The position numbers and the translations under genes were made by a program. A model generated the notes under the pieces. That model was not told where the DNA came from and searched no databases. It saw only the letters and a program-made list of their open reading frames with translations. A stretch of DNA of 64,000 nucleotides from Acidimicrobiales bacterium (GTDB lineage: Bacteria; Actinomycetota; Acidimicrobiia; Acidimicrobiales; JAUJNH01), in NCBI GenBank assembly GCA_030448245.1, contig JAUJNH010000004.1, positions 186,001 through 250,000 on the forward strand. Reading direction: 5' to 3'. Below, one piece after another: positions 35,631-45,648 of the stretch. Position 1 is the first letter of the stretch; the number at the start of each line of letters is the position of its first letter.

Positions 35631-37817
35631 GTGGGCGACGACGCGCAGCGGTGGCGGCACCTGGCCGCTCGTGAGCTGCAGGGGGCCGACCCCGAAGCCC
35701 TGACGTGGACGACGCCGGAGGGCATCGACGTGGCGCCGCTCTACACCGCCGACAATCTGCCCCGCGCCCCCTGGCCCGGGCTGCCGGGCGAGCCCCCGTT
35801 CACCCGCGGGGTGCGGGCCACCATGTACGCCAACCGGCCGTGGACGATCCGCCAGTACGCCGGGTTCTCGACGGCAGCCGCGTCCAACGCCTTCTACCGG
35901 GCCAACCTGGCTGCCGGCCAGCGGGGCCTGTCGGTGGCGTTCGACCTGGCCACCCACCGCGGCTACGACTCGGACCACCCGCGGGTTGTGGGCGACGTCG
36001 GCAAGGCCGGCGTGGCCATCGACTCGGTCGAGGACATGAAGGCCCTGTTCGACGGGATCCCCCTGGACACGACCAGCGTCTCGATGACCATGAACGGGGC
36101 GGTGCTGCCCGTGCTCGCCGCGTTCATCGTGGCCGCCGAGGAGCAGGGCGTGGCCGCGGCCCAGCTGTCCGGCACCATCCAGAACGACATCCTGAAGGAG
36201 TTCATGGTCCGGAACACCTACATCTACCCGCCGGGCCCCAGCATGCGGATCGTGGCCGACATCATCGAGCACACGGCCCGGTGCATGCCCCGCTTCAACT
36301 CGATCTCGATCAGCGGCTACCACATGCAGGAGGCCGGCGCCCCCGCCGACCTCGAGCTGGCCTTCACCCTGGCCGACGGCATCGAGTACGTGCGGGCCGC
36401 GCTGGCCCGGGGCCTCGACGTCGACGAGTTCGCCGGCCGCCTCAGCTTCTTCTTCGCCATCGGGATGAACCTGTTCATGGAGGTGGCCAAGCTGCGGGCG
36501 GCCCGGACGATGTGGCACCGGATCATGGCCGGGTTCGGCGCGCAGCGGCCGGGATCGCTGATGTTGCGCACGCACTGCCAGACCAGCGGGGTGAGCCTCA
36601 CCGAGCAGGACCCCTACAACAACGTGGTGCGCACGACGATCGAGGCGCTGGCCGCGGTGCTGGGCGGCACGCAGAGCCTGCACACCAACTCGTTCGACGA
36701 GGCGCTCGGCCTGCCCCCCGAGGCCAGCGCCCGGATCGCCCGCAACACCCAGCTGATCCTGGCCGAGGAGACCGGCATCCCGCACGTGGTCGACCCGCTC
36801 GGCGGCTCGTACTACGTCGAGGCCCTCACGGCCCGCCTGGCCGCCCGGGCGTGGGAGGTCATCGACGAGGTCGAGGCCCTGGGCGGCATGACCAGGGCGG
36901 TCGAGGCGGGCATGCCCAAGCTGCGCATCGAGGAGGCCGCCGCCCGCCGCCAGGCCCGCTTCGACCGCGGTGACGAGGTGGTGGTCGGCGTGAACAAGTA
37001 CCGGTCGGCGCAGGCCGAGGCCGTGGAGGTCAGGGCGATCGACAACGCCGAGGTGCGCGAGGGCCAGGTGCGCAGCCTGCGGGCGCTGCGGGCCAGCCGG
37101 GACGCCGAGGCCGTCGACCGCGCCCTGGCCGCCCTCGAGGCCGGCGCCAGGGCGGACCCGCTGAGCGGGGGAGACGGTGCCAGAGCGAACCTCCTGGCGC
37201 TCACCATCGACGCCATCCGGGTGCGGGCCACGGTGGGGGAGTGCAGCGACGCCCTGGAGCGGGTGTTCGGCCGCCACGCGGCCACCATCCGGACCATCTC
37301 CGGCGTCTACGGCGCCTCCTACGGCGACGACGAGGGGTTCGCCAGGATCCGTGCCGACGTGGCCGCTTTCGCCCACGAAGAGGGGCGCCGGCCCCGGATG
37401 CTGGTGGCCAAGCTCGGCCAGGACGGCCACGACCGGGGCGCCCACGTCATCGCCACCGCCTTTGCCGACCTGGGCTTCGACATCGACGTGGGCCGGCTGT
37501 TCGCCACCCCTGACGAGGTGGCCCGTGAGGCGGTCGAGAACGACGTCCACGTCGTCGGCGTGTCCTCCCAGGCCGCCGGCCACCGCACGCTGGTGCCCGC
37601 CCTGATCGACGCCCTTCGCGCCGCCGGGGCCGGTGACGTGGTCGTGGTGTGCGGCGGCGTCATCCCGCCGGGCGACCACGACTTCCTGCGATCGGCCGGC
37701 GTGGCCGCCATCTACGGGCCCGGCACCAACATCCCGGCGGCTGCGGCCGAGGTCCTGTCCTTGTTGCGGGGGGGAGGGCCGCCCCTGCCCCCCGACCCCC
37801 CAGAGCCCCTGCCGTAG
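35631..37817 (+). CDS. mutB: Methylmalonyl-CoA mutase, large (catalytic) subunit
   Basis: A 728-residue adenosylcobalamin enzyme that interconverts (R)-methylmalonyl-CoA and succinyl-CoA. The N-terminal TIM barrel shows [13 protein letters not shown] near residue 72, [20 protein letters not shown] and GQTSGVSLT-like [16 protein letters not shown]. The C-terminal B12 domain has [13 protein letters not shown] near residue 597 with the cobalt-binding histidine. Length suits the catalytic subunit; the small subunit is not adjacent. It leads a run with an FAD oxidase and MeaB. Start GTG 35631. Confidence 0.95.
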   Translation: MGDDAQRWRHLAARELQGADPEALTWTTPEGIDVAPLYTADNLPRAPWPGLPGEPPFTRGVRATMYANRPWTIRQYAGFSTAAASNAFYRANLAAGQRGLSVAFDLATHRGYDSDHPRVVGDVGKAGVAIDSVEDMKALFDGIPLDTTSVSMTMNGAVLPVLAAFIVAAEEQGVAAAQLSGTIQNDILKEFMVRNTYIYPPGPSMRIVADIIEHTARCMPRFNSISISGYHMQEAGAPADLELAFTLADGIEYVRAALARGLDVDEFAGRLSFFFAIGMNLFMEVAKLRAARTMWHRIMAGFGAQRPGSLMLRTHCQTSGVSLTEQDPYNNVVRTTIEALAAVLGGTQSLHTNSFDEALGLPPEASARIARNTQLILAEETGIPHVVDPLGGSYYVEALTARLAARAWEVIDEVEALGGMTRAVEAGMPKLRIEEAAARRQARFDRGDEVVVGVNKYRSAQAEAVEVRAIDNAEVREGQVRSLRALRASRDAEAVDRALAALEAGARADPLSGGDGARANLLALTIDAIRVRATVGECSDALERVFGRHAATIRTISGVYGASYGDDEGFARIRADVAAFAHEEGRRPRMLVAKLGQDGHDRGAHVIATAFADLGFDIDVGRLFATPDEVAREAVENDVHVVGVSSQAAGHRTLVPALIDALRAAGAGDVVVVCGGVIPPGDHDFLRSAGVAAIYGPGTNIPAAAAEVLSLLRGGGPPLPPDPPEPLP

Positions 37818-37820
37818 CCT
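37815..37820 (+). promoter_or_regulatory. TAnnnT -10-like element before the FAD oxidase
   Basis: TAGCCT lies 7 nt before GTG 37828, but its TAG is also the mutase stop codon, so it could be coincidence in an operon. Confidence 0.3.
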
Positions 37821-37827
37821 GCTTGGG

Positions 37828-39222
37828 GTGAGCGCTCACGCTCCCTCGGTCGGCGCCGCCGTGCTGGCCGCCCTGGAGGGTGCCCTGCCCGACGGGGCGC
37901 TGGTCACCGACCCGGACGTCGTCGATGCCTACCGCCGGGACCGGGCCGAGACGGTGGTGCCGGGGATGCCGCTGGCACTGGTGCGGGCCACGTCTGTGGC
38001 CGACGTACAGGCCGTGATGCGGGTGGCCTCGGCCCACCGGGTGTCCGTGGTGCCGCGAGGTGCCGGCACCGGCCTGTCCGGGGGTGCGGCTGCGGTCGAC
38101 GGCTGCATCACCCTGAGCACGGCGGGGCTGCGCCACCTCCACGTCGACCCCGTGGCGATGCTGGCCGTCGTCGGTCCGGGGCTGCTGAACGCCGAGGTCA
38201 AGGCGGCGGCCCGCGAGCACGGCCTGTGGTACCCGCCCGACCCGTCGTCGTTCGAGATCTGCTCGATCGGCGGCAACCTGGCCACCAACGCCGGCGGGCT
38301 GTGCTGTGTGAAGTACGGCGTGACCACCGACTACGTGCTGGCCCTGGACGTGGTGCTGGCGGACGGGACGCTGGTCCACCTCGGTGGCCAGACGGTCAAG
38401 GACGTGGCCGGCTACGACCTCAAGCGGCTGTTCGTGGGCTCGGAGGGCACGCTCGGGATCATCGTCGGCGCCACCCTGCGCCTCCGGCCGCCGCCGCCGC
38501 CGGCCACCACGATGGTGGCCACCTTCCCCGACGTGGTGGCGGCCGGCCGGGCCGTGGTCGAGGTCGTCGGGCGGGTGCGGCCGGCGGCCCTCGAGCTGAT
38601 GGACCGGGCTGCGGTGGCGGCGGTCGAGGCGGCCAAGCCGATGGGCCTCGACACCGGGGTGGGGGCCTTGCTGCTGGCCCGCAGCGACGCCGGCGGCGGT
38701 GGGGGCGCCCGGGCCGACGAGGTGGGCTGGATCACCGAAGCCTGTGACCGGGCCGGGGCCAGCTACGTCGCCGCCACCGACGACGAGGACGAGGGCGAGA
38801 TGCTGATGGCAGCCCGGCGGATGGCCATCCCGGCGGTCGAGCGGCTCGGCACCGTCCTGATCGAGGACGTCGGCGTGCCCGTCCCGCAGATCCCGGCGCT
38901 GGTGGCTGCGGTCGAGGTCGTGGCCGACCGCCGGGACACGGCCATTCCCGTCATCGGTCACGCCGGCGACGGGAACCTGCACCCGCTCGTCACCTTCGAC
39001 CGCCACGACGCCGACGCCGCCGCCAGGGCCGAGGTGGCCTTCGACGAGGTCATGGAGGCGGCGCTGCGCCTCGGCGGCACCATCACCGGCGAGCACGGCA
39101 TCGGCACGCTGAAGGTGCGCCACCTGGCCGAGCAGCTGGGGCCCGACGTCCTGCGCATCACCAGGGCGGTCAAGGCTGCGCTCGACCCGCTGGGCATCCT
39201 CAACCCGGGGAAGTGGGTCTGA
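37828..39222 (+). CDS. glcD: FAD-binding oxidase/dehydrogenase, GlcD-like
   Basis: A 464-residue flavoprotein of the glycolate oxidase GlcD/D-lactate dehydrogenase family. The PCMH-type FAD domain contains [19 protein letters not shown] near residue 74, [17 protein letters not shown] and [16 protein letters not shown]. The C-terminal cap includes [13 protein letters not shown], with metal-binding histidines, and [13 protein letters not shown]. It oxidises a 2-hydroxy acid, substrate unknown, and lacks its own iron-sulfur partner here. It sits between the mutase and meaB, an unusual place. Confidence 0.9.
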   Translation: MSAHAPSVGAAVLAALEGALPDGALVTDPDVVDAYRRDRAETVVPGMPLALVRATSVADVQAVMRVASAHRVSVVPRGAGTGLSGGAAAVDGCITLSTAGLRHLHVDPVAMLAVVGPGLLNAEVKAAAREHGLWYPPDPSSFEICSIGGNLATNAGGLCCVKYGVTTDYVLALDVVLADGTLVHLGGQTVKDVAGYDLKRLFVGSEGTLGIIVGATLRLRPPPPPATTMVATFPDVVAAGRAVVEVVGRVRPAALELMDRAAVAAVEAAKPMGLDTGVGALLLARSDAGGGGGARADEVGWITEACDRAGASYVAATDDEDEGEMLMAARRMAIPAVERLGTVLIEDVGVPVPQIPALVAAVEVVADRRDTAIPVIGHAGDGNLHPLVTFDRHDADAAARAEVAFDEVMEAALRLGGTITGEHGIGTLKVRHLAEQLGPDVLRITRAVKAALDPLGILNPGKWV

Positions 39223-39248
39223 GTGGACCCGGCCCCGGTGACCTCGTC

Positions 39249-40229
39249 GTGAGCGGCCTCGTCGAGCCGCTCCTCGAGGGTGACCGGCGGGCCCTGGCCC
39301 GGGCCATCACCCTGGTCGAGTCGACCCGGGACGACGACCGGGACGAGGCGGCGGCGCTGCTCGAAGCGGTGCTGCCCCACACCGGCCGGGCGGTCCGGGT
39401 GGGGATCAGCGGCACGCCCGGCGTCGGCAAGTCGACCTTCGTCGACGTCCTCGGCGGGCGCCTCACCGCCGCCGGCAGGACGCTGGCCGTCCTGGCCGTC
39501 GACCCCAGCTCGACCGTGTCCGGGGGGTCGATCCTGGGCGACAAGACCCGGATGGGGGGCCTGGCCCAGAGCCCCCGCGCCTACATCCGGCCGTCGCCGG
39601 CCGGGACCACCCTGGGCGGCGTCGCCCGCCGCACCCGGGAGGCGCTGCTCCTGTGCGAGGCGGCCGGCTTCGACGTGGTGCTGGTCGAGACGGTCGGGGT
39701 GGGCCAGTCGGAGGTGGCCGTGGCCGGGATGGTCGACACGTTCGTGCTGCTGCTGGCCCCGGCCGGCGGCGACGAGCTGCAGGGCATCAAGCGGGGCGTG
39801 ATGGAGCTGGCCGACCTCGTGGTGGTCAACAAGGCCGACGGCGACCTGCTGGCCGCCGCCGAGCAGGCCGCCTCCGAGCACCGCCACGGCCTCCACCTGC
39901 AGCGGCGCCGGTGGCCCGGCTGGTCGCCCGAGGTCCTCCTCTGCTCGGCCGAGACGGGCACGGGAGTGGACGAGGTGTGGGCGGCGGTCGAGCGCCACCG
40001 GGCCACCCTTGCCGAGTCGGGCGACCTCGACCGGCTGCGCCGGGCCCAGGCCCGCGACTGGCTGTGGTCGGACGTCACCGACCGCGTCGTCTCGACGCTC
40101 CGGTCCAGCCCGGCGGCGGCGGCCGCCGAGGCCGACGTCGAGGCCGGGCGCGTGCCCCCGTCGGTGGCCGCCGCCCGCTTGGCCGGGAACCTGCTCGGCG
40201 GCACCGGCACCGGCCCTACGACCACCTAG
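39249..40229 (+). CDS. meaB: Methylmalonyl-CoA mutase-associated GTPase MeaB
   Basis: A 326-residue G3E-family GTPase that loads adenosylcobalamin and protects the mutase. It has the Walker A loop [12 protein letters not shown] near residue 52, the [18 protein letters not shown] switch region, ETVGVGQSE and NKAD. The C-terminal dimerisation arm is typical. The track starts at GTG 39213, inside the previous gene; I prefer GTG 39249, which gives the usual [19 protein letters not shown] start. Its presence close to the mutase confirms that gene's identity. Confidence 0.94.
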   Translation: MSGLVEPLLEGDRRALARAITLVESTRDDDRDEAAALLEAVLPHTGRAVRVGISGTPGVGKSTFVDVLGGRLTAAGRTLAVLAVDPSSTVSGGSILGDKTRMGGLAQSPRAYIRPSPAGTTLGGVARRTREALLLCEAAGFDVVLVETVGVGQSEVAVAGMVDTFVLLLAPAGGDELQGIKRGVMELADLVVVNKADGDLLAAAEQAASEHRHGLHLQRRRWPGWSPEVLLCSAETGTGVDEVWAAVERHRATLAESGDLDRLRRAQARDWLWSDVTDRVVSTLRSSPAAAAAEADVEAGRVPPSVAAARLAGNLLGGTGTGPTTT

Positions 40230-40232
40230 CCT
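40227..40232 (+). promoter_or_regulatory. TAnnnT -10-like element before lpdA
   Basis: TAGCCT lies 7 nt before GTG 40240. Its TAG is also the meaB stop, so the promoter role is uncertain. Confidence 0.3.
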
Positions 40233-40239
40233 TCGCGTC

Positions 40240-41604
40240 GTGACGGTGCGCCTGGTGGTCGTCGGCGGCGGCCCGGCGGGGACCCAGGCCGCCACCTGGG
40301 GCGCCCGCCTGGGCGCGGAGGTGACGGTGGTCGAAAAGGAGGTGCTGGGCGGCGCCGCCAACCTGTGGGACTGCATCCCCTCGAAGGCCATGATCGCCAC
40401 CGGGGGGGTCATGGCGCTCTCCCGCCGGAGCCGGTACATGGGCCTCGACGAGCTGACCCCCTCGCTCGACTTCGCCGCCCTGCGGGCTCGCAACGCCGAG
40501 ATCGAGGCCCGGCTGAAGGGCACCATCCGGGCCCAGCTGGAGAGCCAGGGGGTGCGCCTTCTCGACGGATGCGGCCGGCTGAAGGGCCCGCACGACGTGG
40601 TGGTCGAGACCAGCGACGGCAGGGTGGTCGAGCTCGACGCCGATGCCATCGTGGTGTGCACCGGCAGCCGGCCCCGGATCCCGGAGTTCGCGGCCCCCGA
40701 CGGCGAGCGGGTGCTCACCACCCGCGACGCCTACCCGCCGCCCCAGCTCCCGTCCCACCTGTGCATCGTCGGCTCGGGCGTCACCGGCGTCGAGTTCACC
40801 CACATGTTCAGCTCGTTCGGCTGCGAGGTCACGCTCGTGGTGTCCCGCCAGCAGGTGCTGCCCAGCAAGGACGCCGAGGTGGCCGCCGCCCTCGAGGACG
40901 ACTTCCTGGCTCGTGGCGTCCACCTGCTGAAGGGGGCCAGGGCCAGTGACATCTGCCGGGTGGGCGACGGCGTGGTGGTCGAGTGCACCGACGGCCGCAA
41001 GGTCTCGGCGTCGCACGCGCTGCTGTGCATCGGCGCCGTGCCGAACTCGGACGGGCTCGGCCTCGACGCCGCCGGGGTCGACGTCGACGCCGGCGGGTAC
41101 GTGCCGATCAACCACCACGGCCAGACCAACGTGAAGCACATCTACGCCGCCGGTGACCTGTCGGGGAAGCTGCCGCTGGCCAGTGTGGCGGCCATGCAGG
41201 GCCGCAAGGTGGCCGAGCACGTCATGGGCCTCCAGGTCCGCGAGCACCGCCACCTCGACTACGACAAGGCGGCCAGCGCCATCTTCACCGAGCCCGAGAT
41301 CGCCGACGTGGGCCTGGCCGAGGCCGACGCCTTTGCCACCGGCCGCAAGGTGCGGGTCACCAAGGTGCCCTTTGCGGCCACGGCCAAGGCACTGATCGAG
41401 GGTGACACCCGCGGGTTCGTGAAGATCGTGAGCGACCCGTGGACGGGAGCCGTGCTGGGCGGCTCGATCGTCGGCCCGTCAGCGGCTGAGCTGATCTCGG
41501 TGCTGGCCCTGGCCGTCACCGCCAACCTCAGGGTCAACGACATCGTCGAGTCGCTGCTGGTGCACCCGGCGCTGTCGGAGGCGCTGGCCGAGGCGGCCGA
41601 GTAG
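40240..41604 (+). CDS. lpdA: LpdA-type NAD(P)H quinone oxidoreductase (lacks redox disulfide)
   Basis: A 454-residue flavoprotein with the fold of dihydrolipoyl dehydrogenase: FAD loop VVGGGPAGTQAA, NAD loop IVGSGVTGVEFTHM near residue 178 and a C-terminal dimer domain ending HPALSEALAE. The active-site segment reads GGAANLWDCIPSKA, so only one of the two redox cysteines remains and lipoamide chemistry is unlikely. Mycobacterial LpdA (Rv3303c type) has the same change and reduces quinones. It ends the mutase-meaB run; stop and start are 10 bp apart. Confidence 0.85.
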   Translation: MTVRLVVVGGGPAGTQAATWGARLGAEVTVVEKEVLGGAANLWDCIPSKAMIATGGVMALSRRSRYMGLDELTPSLDFAALRARNAEIEARLKGTIRAQLESQGVRLLDGCGRLKGPHDVVVETSDGRVVELDADAIVVCTGSRPRIPEFAAPDGERVLTTRDAYPPPQLPSHLCIVGSGVTGVEFTHMFSSFGCEVTLVVSRQQVLPSKDAEVAAALEDDFLARGVHLLKGARASDICRVGDGVVVECTDGRKVSASHALLCIGAVPNSDGLGLDAAGVDVDAGGYVPINHHGQTNVKHIYAAGDLSGKLPLASVAAMQGRKVAEHVMGLQVREHRHLDYDKAASAIFTEPEIADVGLAEADAFATGRKVRVTKVPFAATAKALIEGDTRGFVKIVSDPWTGAVLGGSIVGPSAAELISVLALAVTANLRVNDIVESLLVHPALSEALAEAAE

Positions 41605-41617
41605 CGGGCGACGCCAG

Positions 41618-41884
41618 CTAGGCCCCGCCCTCCTCGGCCACAGCGGCGTCGCAGGCCACGCAGTGCTCCATGCCCTCGAAGTGGGCGAAGCTCTGGTCCA
41701 GCACCCGGACCACCGGCTGCCCGCAGACGCCGTGGTCGGTGTTGGGCGACTCGACGGCGTGGCAGATGCCGCTGGCCAGCGGCACGTCCGGCGCCGTCAC
41801 GACCGCGCCCTCGACCACCCCACCCGACTTGGCGGCGTCCAAAGCGTCCTCGCGGCCCGGTCCGACCCCCACGACGTAGCCCAT
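41618..41884 (-). CDS. Small cysteine-containing hypothetical protein, 88 residues
   Basis: An acidic small protein with four cysteines, one in GICHAVES, one in HGVCGQPV and a pair in HCVACDAAV near the C-terminus. The Cys and His spacing suggests a small zinc site. No membrane segment or signal. It begins with GYVVGVGPGREDALDAAKSG, not recognised. ATG 41884 has TACGAT 7 nt upstream. It is convergent with lpdA and precedes, on the opposite reading direction from birA, the carboxylase stop. Confidence 0.6.
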   Translation of the reverse strand: MGYVVGVGPGREDALDAAKSGGVVEGAVVTAPDVPLASGICHAVESPNTDHGVCGQPVVRVLDQSFAHFEGMEHCVACDAAVAEEGGA

Positions 41885-41891
41885 GGGCCGG

Positions 41892-41897
41892 ATCGTA
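41892..41897 (-). promoter_or_regulatory. TAnnnT -10-like element, leaderless
   Basis: On the minus strand TACGAT lies 7 nt before ATG 41884, in the 31 bp after the carboxylase stop. Confidence 0.45.
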
Positions 41898-41915
41898 GGC
41901 GCCTCGAGAGGACGT

Positions 41916-43709
41916 TCACCCGCCGGGCTGGATGACCACGAGCACGTCGCCGGCCCCGACCGAGGCGCCGGGCGCCACCCGCACCTCCTTCACCGTCCCT
42001 GCGACGTCGGCGGCGATGTTGTTCTCCATCTTCATGGCCTCGAGCACGCACAGTGTCTGGCCGACCTCGACGCGGTCGCCGGCGGCGACGTCGACCCTGA
42101 CGATCGTGCCCTGCATGGGGACGGTGACGTTGCCGCTGCCGGCGGCACCGCCGCTCGCCGAGGCACCCGACCGCTTGGGGCGCGGCCGCCCGACGGGGAC
42201 GGCGGCCGGCGCCGCGCCGCCCGGCACGTCGGGCACCCACAGCCGTACCTTGAACCGGCGGCCGTCGACCTCGACGTCGACGTCGCGCTCGACCCTGGCC
42301 ACGCGGTCGCTGCCGGCCTCGGCCACCGGGGCCGGCGCACCGGTCACGAGCCCGGAGAGGTCGAGCCGGTCCTCCACCCACCTCGTCGAGTGCTCGCCGG
42401 CCCGGAAGTCCGCAGCCTCGAGGATGGCCACGGCCGCCGGGATGGTGGTGGGCACGCCGCTGACCTCGGTCTCCCGCAGCGCCCGCAGCGTCCGGCGGAT
42501 GGCGGCGTCTCGGTCCTCGCCCCAGCACACCAGCTTGGCCACCAGGTTGTCGTAGAACTGGCTGATCTCGTCGCCCTCGTCGTAGCCGGCGTCGACGCGC
42601 GTGAAGGGGCCGTCGGGGCGGCGGAAGCGGGTGAGGCGGCCGGGGGAGGGAACGAAGCGACCGCCGGCGGGGTCCTCCGCGTTGATGCGCACCTCGACGG
42701 CATGGCCCCGGCGGCGGGCGGCCACCTGGTCCTGGGTCAGGGGCAGCGGCTCGCCCGCCGCCACCCGCAGCTGCCACTCGACCAGGTCGAGACCGGTGAC
42801 CAGCTCGGTCACCGGGTGCTCGACCTGCAGGCGGGTGTTCATCTCGAGGAAGAAGAACTCGCCGTCCTGGAACAGGAACTCGACGGTGCCGGCGTTGACG
42901 TAGCCGCACGCCCGGGCCACCTGCACCGCGGCGGCACCCATGGCCTGCCGGACGGCGTCGTCGAAGCGGGGAGCCGGCGACTCCTCCAGCAGCTTCTGGT
43001 GCCGCCGCTGGGCCGAGCAGTCCCGCTCGCCGATCCACACGGTGTCGCCGTGGACGTCGGCGAACACCTGCATCTCGATGTGGCGGGGCCACGTGAGGTA
43101 CCGCTCGACGTAGCACTCGTCGCGCCCGAAGCCCTTGCGGGCCTCGTTGCGGGCCGACTCGAGGGCTTCGGCGGCCTCCTCGGGCGCGCCCACCACCCGC
43201 ATCCCCCGGCCCCCGCCCCCAAAGGCGGCCTTGATGGCCACCGGCCAACCGTTGGCCTGCCCGAAGGCCACCACCTCCTCCGCGCTGGTGAGGAACTCCG
43301 AGGTGCCGGGCACCGACTGGACGCCGGCCCGGGCCGCGGCCAGGCGGGACGACACCTTGTCGCCCATCACCTCGATGGCCTCCGGCGGCGGGCCGACGAA
43401 CGTGGCCCCGCTGCGGGTGACGGCCCGGGAGAAGTCGGTGCTCTCCGAGAAGAACCCGTAGCCGGGGTGCACGGCATCGGCACCCGACCGCTGGACGACG
43501 CCCAGGATGGCGTCGGTGTCGAGGTAGCTCTCGGCGGCCGTGCGCCCCCCCAGGGCGTAGGCCTCGTCGGCCATCCGGACGTGGAGGGCGTCACGGTCCA
43601 GGTCCGAGTACACGGCCACCGTCCCGATCCCGAGCTCGCGGCAGGTGCGGATGACGCGCACGGCGATCTCGCCGCGGTTGGCGATCAGGACCTTCGAGAA
43701 CAGAGCCAT
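41916..43709 (-). CDS. pccA: Acyl-CoA carboxylase alpha subunit (biotin carboxylase plus BCCP)
   Basis: A 597-residue fused subunit. Residues 1-450 are biotin carboxylase, beginning [20 protein letters not shown], with the ATP-grasp [10 protein letters not shown] near residue 168 and [16 protein letters not shown] near residue 290. A linker leads to the BCCP domain with the biotinylated lysine in [10 protein letters not shown] near residue 560. Actinobacterial enzymes of this kind carboxylate acetyl- and propionyl-CoA; next to the mutase genes, propionyl-CoA is likely. The beta (carboxyltransferase) subunit is not in the window. Start ATG 43709, divergent from birA by 22 bp. Confidence 0.93.
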   Translation of the reverse strand: MALFSKVLIANRGEIAVRVIRTCRELGIGTVAVYSDLDRDALHVRMADEAYALGGRTAAESYLDTDAILGVVQRSGADAVHPGYGFFSESTDFSRAVTRSGATFVGPPPEAIEVMGDKVSSRLAAARAGVQSVPGTSEFLTSAEEVVAFGQANGWPVAIKAAFGGGGRGMRVVGAPEEAAEALESARNEARKGFGRDECYVERYLTWPRHIEMQVFADVHGDTVWIGERDCSAQRRHQKLLEESPAPRFDDAVRQAMGAAAVQVARACGYVNAGTVEFLFQDGEFFFLEMNTRLQVEHPVTELVTGLDLVEWQLRVAAGEPLPLTQDQVAARRRGHAVEVRINAEDPAGGRFVPSPGRLTRFRRPDGPFTRVDAGYDEGDEISQFYDNLVAKLVCWGEDRDAAIRRTLRALRETEVSGVPTTIPAAVAILEAADFRAGEHSTRWVEDRLDLSGLVTGAPAPVAEAGSDRVARVERDVDVEVDGRRFKVRLWVPDVPGGAAPAAVPVGRPRPKRSGASASGGAAGSGNVTVPMQGTIVRVDVAAGDRVEVGQTLCVLEAMKMENNIAADVAGTVKEVRVAPGASVGAGDVLVVIQPGG

Positions 43710-43717
43710 GGCGGCCG

Positions 43718-43723
43718 TATGTT
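43718..43723 (+). promoter_or_regulatory. TAnnnT -10-like element for birA, leaderless
   Basis: TATGTT lies 8 nt before GTG 43732, inside the 22 bp shared with the divergent carboxylase start, so the two promoters must overlap. Confidence 0.45.
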
Positions 43724-43731
43724 CGTGGTCT

Positions 43732-44466
43732 GTGCGCTGGGATGTCCACTACGTGGAGCAGACCGGCTCGACCAACGCCGACGTGCTGGCTCTCGCCCGA
43801 GCGGGGGTGCCACCGGGCACGGTGCTGCGGGCCGGCCACCAGACCGCCGGCCGGGGGCGCCTCGGCCGCACCTGGGAGGCGCCCGTCGGCAGCAGCCTCC
43901 TGGCCTCGTTCCTGCTGCCCGCCGAGCCGGTGCCGTTCCTCGCGGTCGCCCGGGTGGCCCTGGCCGCGGCCGGCGCCTGCCGCGACCTCGCCGGGGTCGA
44001 TGCCGCTCTCAAGTGGCCGAACGACCTCATGGTCGGCGAGCGCAAGCTGGCCGGCGTGCTGGCCGAGGCCGACGGCGGCAGCTCCACGATGGTGGTCGGG
44101 ATCGGCTGCAACGTCGCGTGGCCCCCGCTCGACGAGCGGCCCCCGCACCTGCGCGAAGGGGTGACGGCGCTGTCCGACCTGGCCGCCTCGCCTCCGACCG
44201 CCGGCGAGGTCCTCACCGGCCTGTTGGACCGCCTCGAGGGCTGGCTGCTGGCCCGGCCCGACGAGGTCCTCGACGCCTACCGGCGGGTCTGCGCCACGCT
44301 GGGCCAGCCCGTTCGGGTCGAGCTCGCGGGCCGAGCCCTCGAGGGGACCGCGACCGCCCTCACCCCTTCGGGTGAGCTGGTGGTGGCCACGGGAGGCACC
44401 TCCGTGACGGTCACAGCCGGCGACGTCGTCCACCTCCGGGCCAGCCCACCACCACCCCCGGGCTGA
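43732..44466 (+). CDS. birA: Biotin-[acyl-CoA carboxylase] ligase, monofunctional
   Basis: A 244-residue ligase that attaches biotin to BCCP domains such as the one encoded next door. It begins directly with the catalytic domain ([18 protein letters not shown]) and lacks the helix-turn-helix found in the repressor form, so it is a group I enzyme. [14 protein letters not shown] near residue 44 binds biotinyl-AMP and KWPNDLMV near residue 98 holds the catalytic lysine. GTG 43732 is chosen by fold and by the upstream hexamer. The C-terminal SH3-like part is short and complete. Confidence 0.93.
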   Translation: MRWDVHYVEQTGSTNADVLALARAGVPPGTVLRAGHQTAGRGRLGRTWEAPVGSSLLASFLLPAEPVPFLAVARVALAAAGACRDLAGVDAALKWPNDLMVGERKLAGVLAEADGGSSTMVVGIGCNVAWPPLDERPPHLREGVTALSDLAASPPTAGEVLTGLLDRLEGWLLARPDEVLDAYRRVCATLGQPVRVELAGRALEGTATALTPSGELVVATGGTSVTVTAGDVVHLRASPPPPPG

Positions 44467-44497
44467 CCGACGAGCATGGGCAGAGCTGTGCTTCCTC

Positions 44498-44503
44498 TAC
44501 GAT
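44498..44503 (+). promoter_or_regulatory. TAnnnT -10-like element, leaderless
   Basis: TACGAT lies 8 nt before ATG 44512 and selects it over ATG 44476, which is upstream of the hexamer. Confidence 0.5.
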
Positions 44504-44511
44504 CCTCTCAA

Positions 44512-45648
44512 ATGGGCGCGGAGCTGACGGAGGAGCAGGAGGCCTTTCGCAAGGTCGTCCGCGACTTCGCCGACCGCGAGGTGGCCCCCCATGCCGAGTC
44601 CTGGGACCGCGACCACACGTTTCCGCTCGCGGTGGTGCAGGCCATGGGAGAGCTCGGGCTCTTCGGCCTCACCGCCCCTGAGGAGCTCGGCGGGGCTGGC
44701 GCCGACCTCACCACCCTGTGCGTGGCCATCGAGGAGCTGGCCCGGGTCGACAGCTCCGTGGCCATCACCCTCTCGGCCGGCGTCGGCCTCGGCATCAACC
44801 CGATCCTCACCTTCGGCAGCGACGAGCAGAAGCAGCGGTGGCTGCCCGACCTGGTGGCCGGACGCGCCCTCGGCGCCTTTGGCCTCACCGAGCCCGACGG
44901 CGGTTCCGACGCCGGCGCCACCCGAACCCGGGCCCGTCGCGACGGCCCCGACTGGGTCCTCGACGGCACAAAGGCGTTCATCACCAACTCGGGCACCCCC
45001 ATCACCAGCGTGGTCACCGTCACCGCCCGCACCGACGAGGGGATCAGCGCGTTCCTCGTCCCCGCAGGGACCCCCGGACTGGTGGTGGAGCCGCCCTACC
45101 GCAAGGTGGGCTGGCACGCCTCTGACACCCACGGCCTGGTGCTGGACGGCTGCCGCGTCCCTGCAGCCAACCTCCTCGGCCTCGCGGGAGCAGGCCTGCG
45201 GCAGCTCCTCACCGTCCTGGACGACGGCCGCATCGCCATCGCGGCCCTCGCCTGCGGCCTCATCAGGGGCTGCCTCGACGAGAGCGTGCGCTACGCCAAC
45301 GAGCGCCACGCCTTTGGCGGCCCCATCGGCCGCAACCAGGGCATCGCCTTCAAGTGCGCCGACCTGGCCGTCCTCTACGAGTCGTCGGCCGCCCTCACCT
45401 ACCGGGCCGCGTGGCTCAAGGACCACGGGCGACCCTTCCGGCAGGAGGCCGCCATCGCCAAGCTGCACGCCACCACCTCGGCCGTGAGCGCAGCCCGCGA
45501 GGCCACCCAGGTCTTCGGCGGGGCCGGCTTCCTGGACGAGACCCCGGTGGCCCGCCACTGGCGCGACAGCAAGATCCTCGAGATCGGCGAGGGCACCAGC
45601 GAGGTGCAGCGCATCGTGATCGGCCGGGGGCTGGGGTTGCCCACATGA
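44512..45648 (+). CDS. Acyl-CoA dehydrogenase
   Basis: A 378-residue FAD enzyme introducing a trans-2 double bond into acyl-CoA. Key blocks are GLFGLTAPEELGGAGADL near residue 47, the substrate/FAD segment GAFGLTEPDGGSDAG near residue 120, and the C-terminal QVFGGAGFLDETPVARHWRD followed by EIGEGTSEVQ, whose first Glu region holds the catalytic base. This C-terminal form resembles short/branched-chain and glutaryl-CoA relatives; chain length is not decided. It suits the propionyl-CoA block (branched amino acid or odd-chain breakdown). Its TGA overlaps the LCP gene start. Confidence 0.9.
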   Translation: MGAELTEEQEAFRKVVRDFADREVAPHAESWDRDHTFPLAVVQAMGELGLFGLTAPEELGGAGADLTTLCVAIEELARVDSSVAITLSAGVGLGINPILTFGSDEQKQRWLPDLVAGRALGAFGLTEPDGGSDAGATRTRARRDGPDWVLDGTKAFITNSGTPITSVVTVTARTDEGISAFLVPAGTPGLVVEPPYRKVGWHASDTHGLVLDGCRVPAANLLGLAGAGLRQLLTVLDDGRIAIAALACGLIRGCLDESVRYANERHAFGGPIGRNQGIAFKCADLAVLYESSAALTYRAAWLKDHGRPFRQEAAIAKLHATTSAVSAAREATQVFGGAGFLDETPVARHWRDSKILEIGEGTSEVQRIVIGRGLGLPT

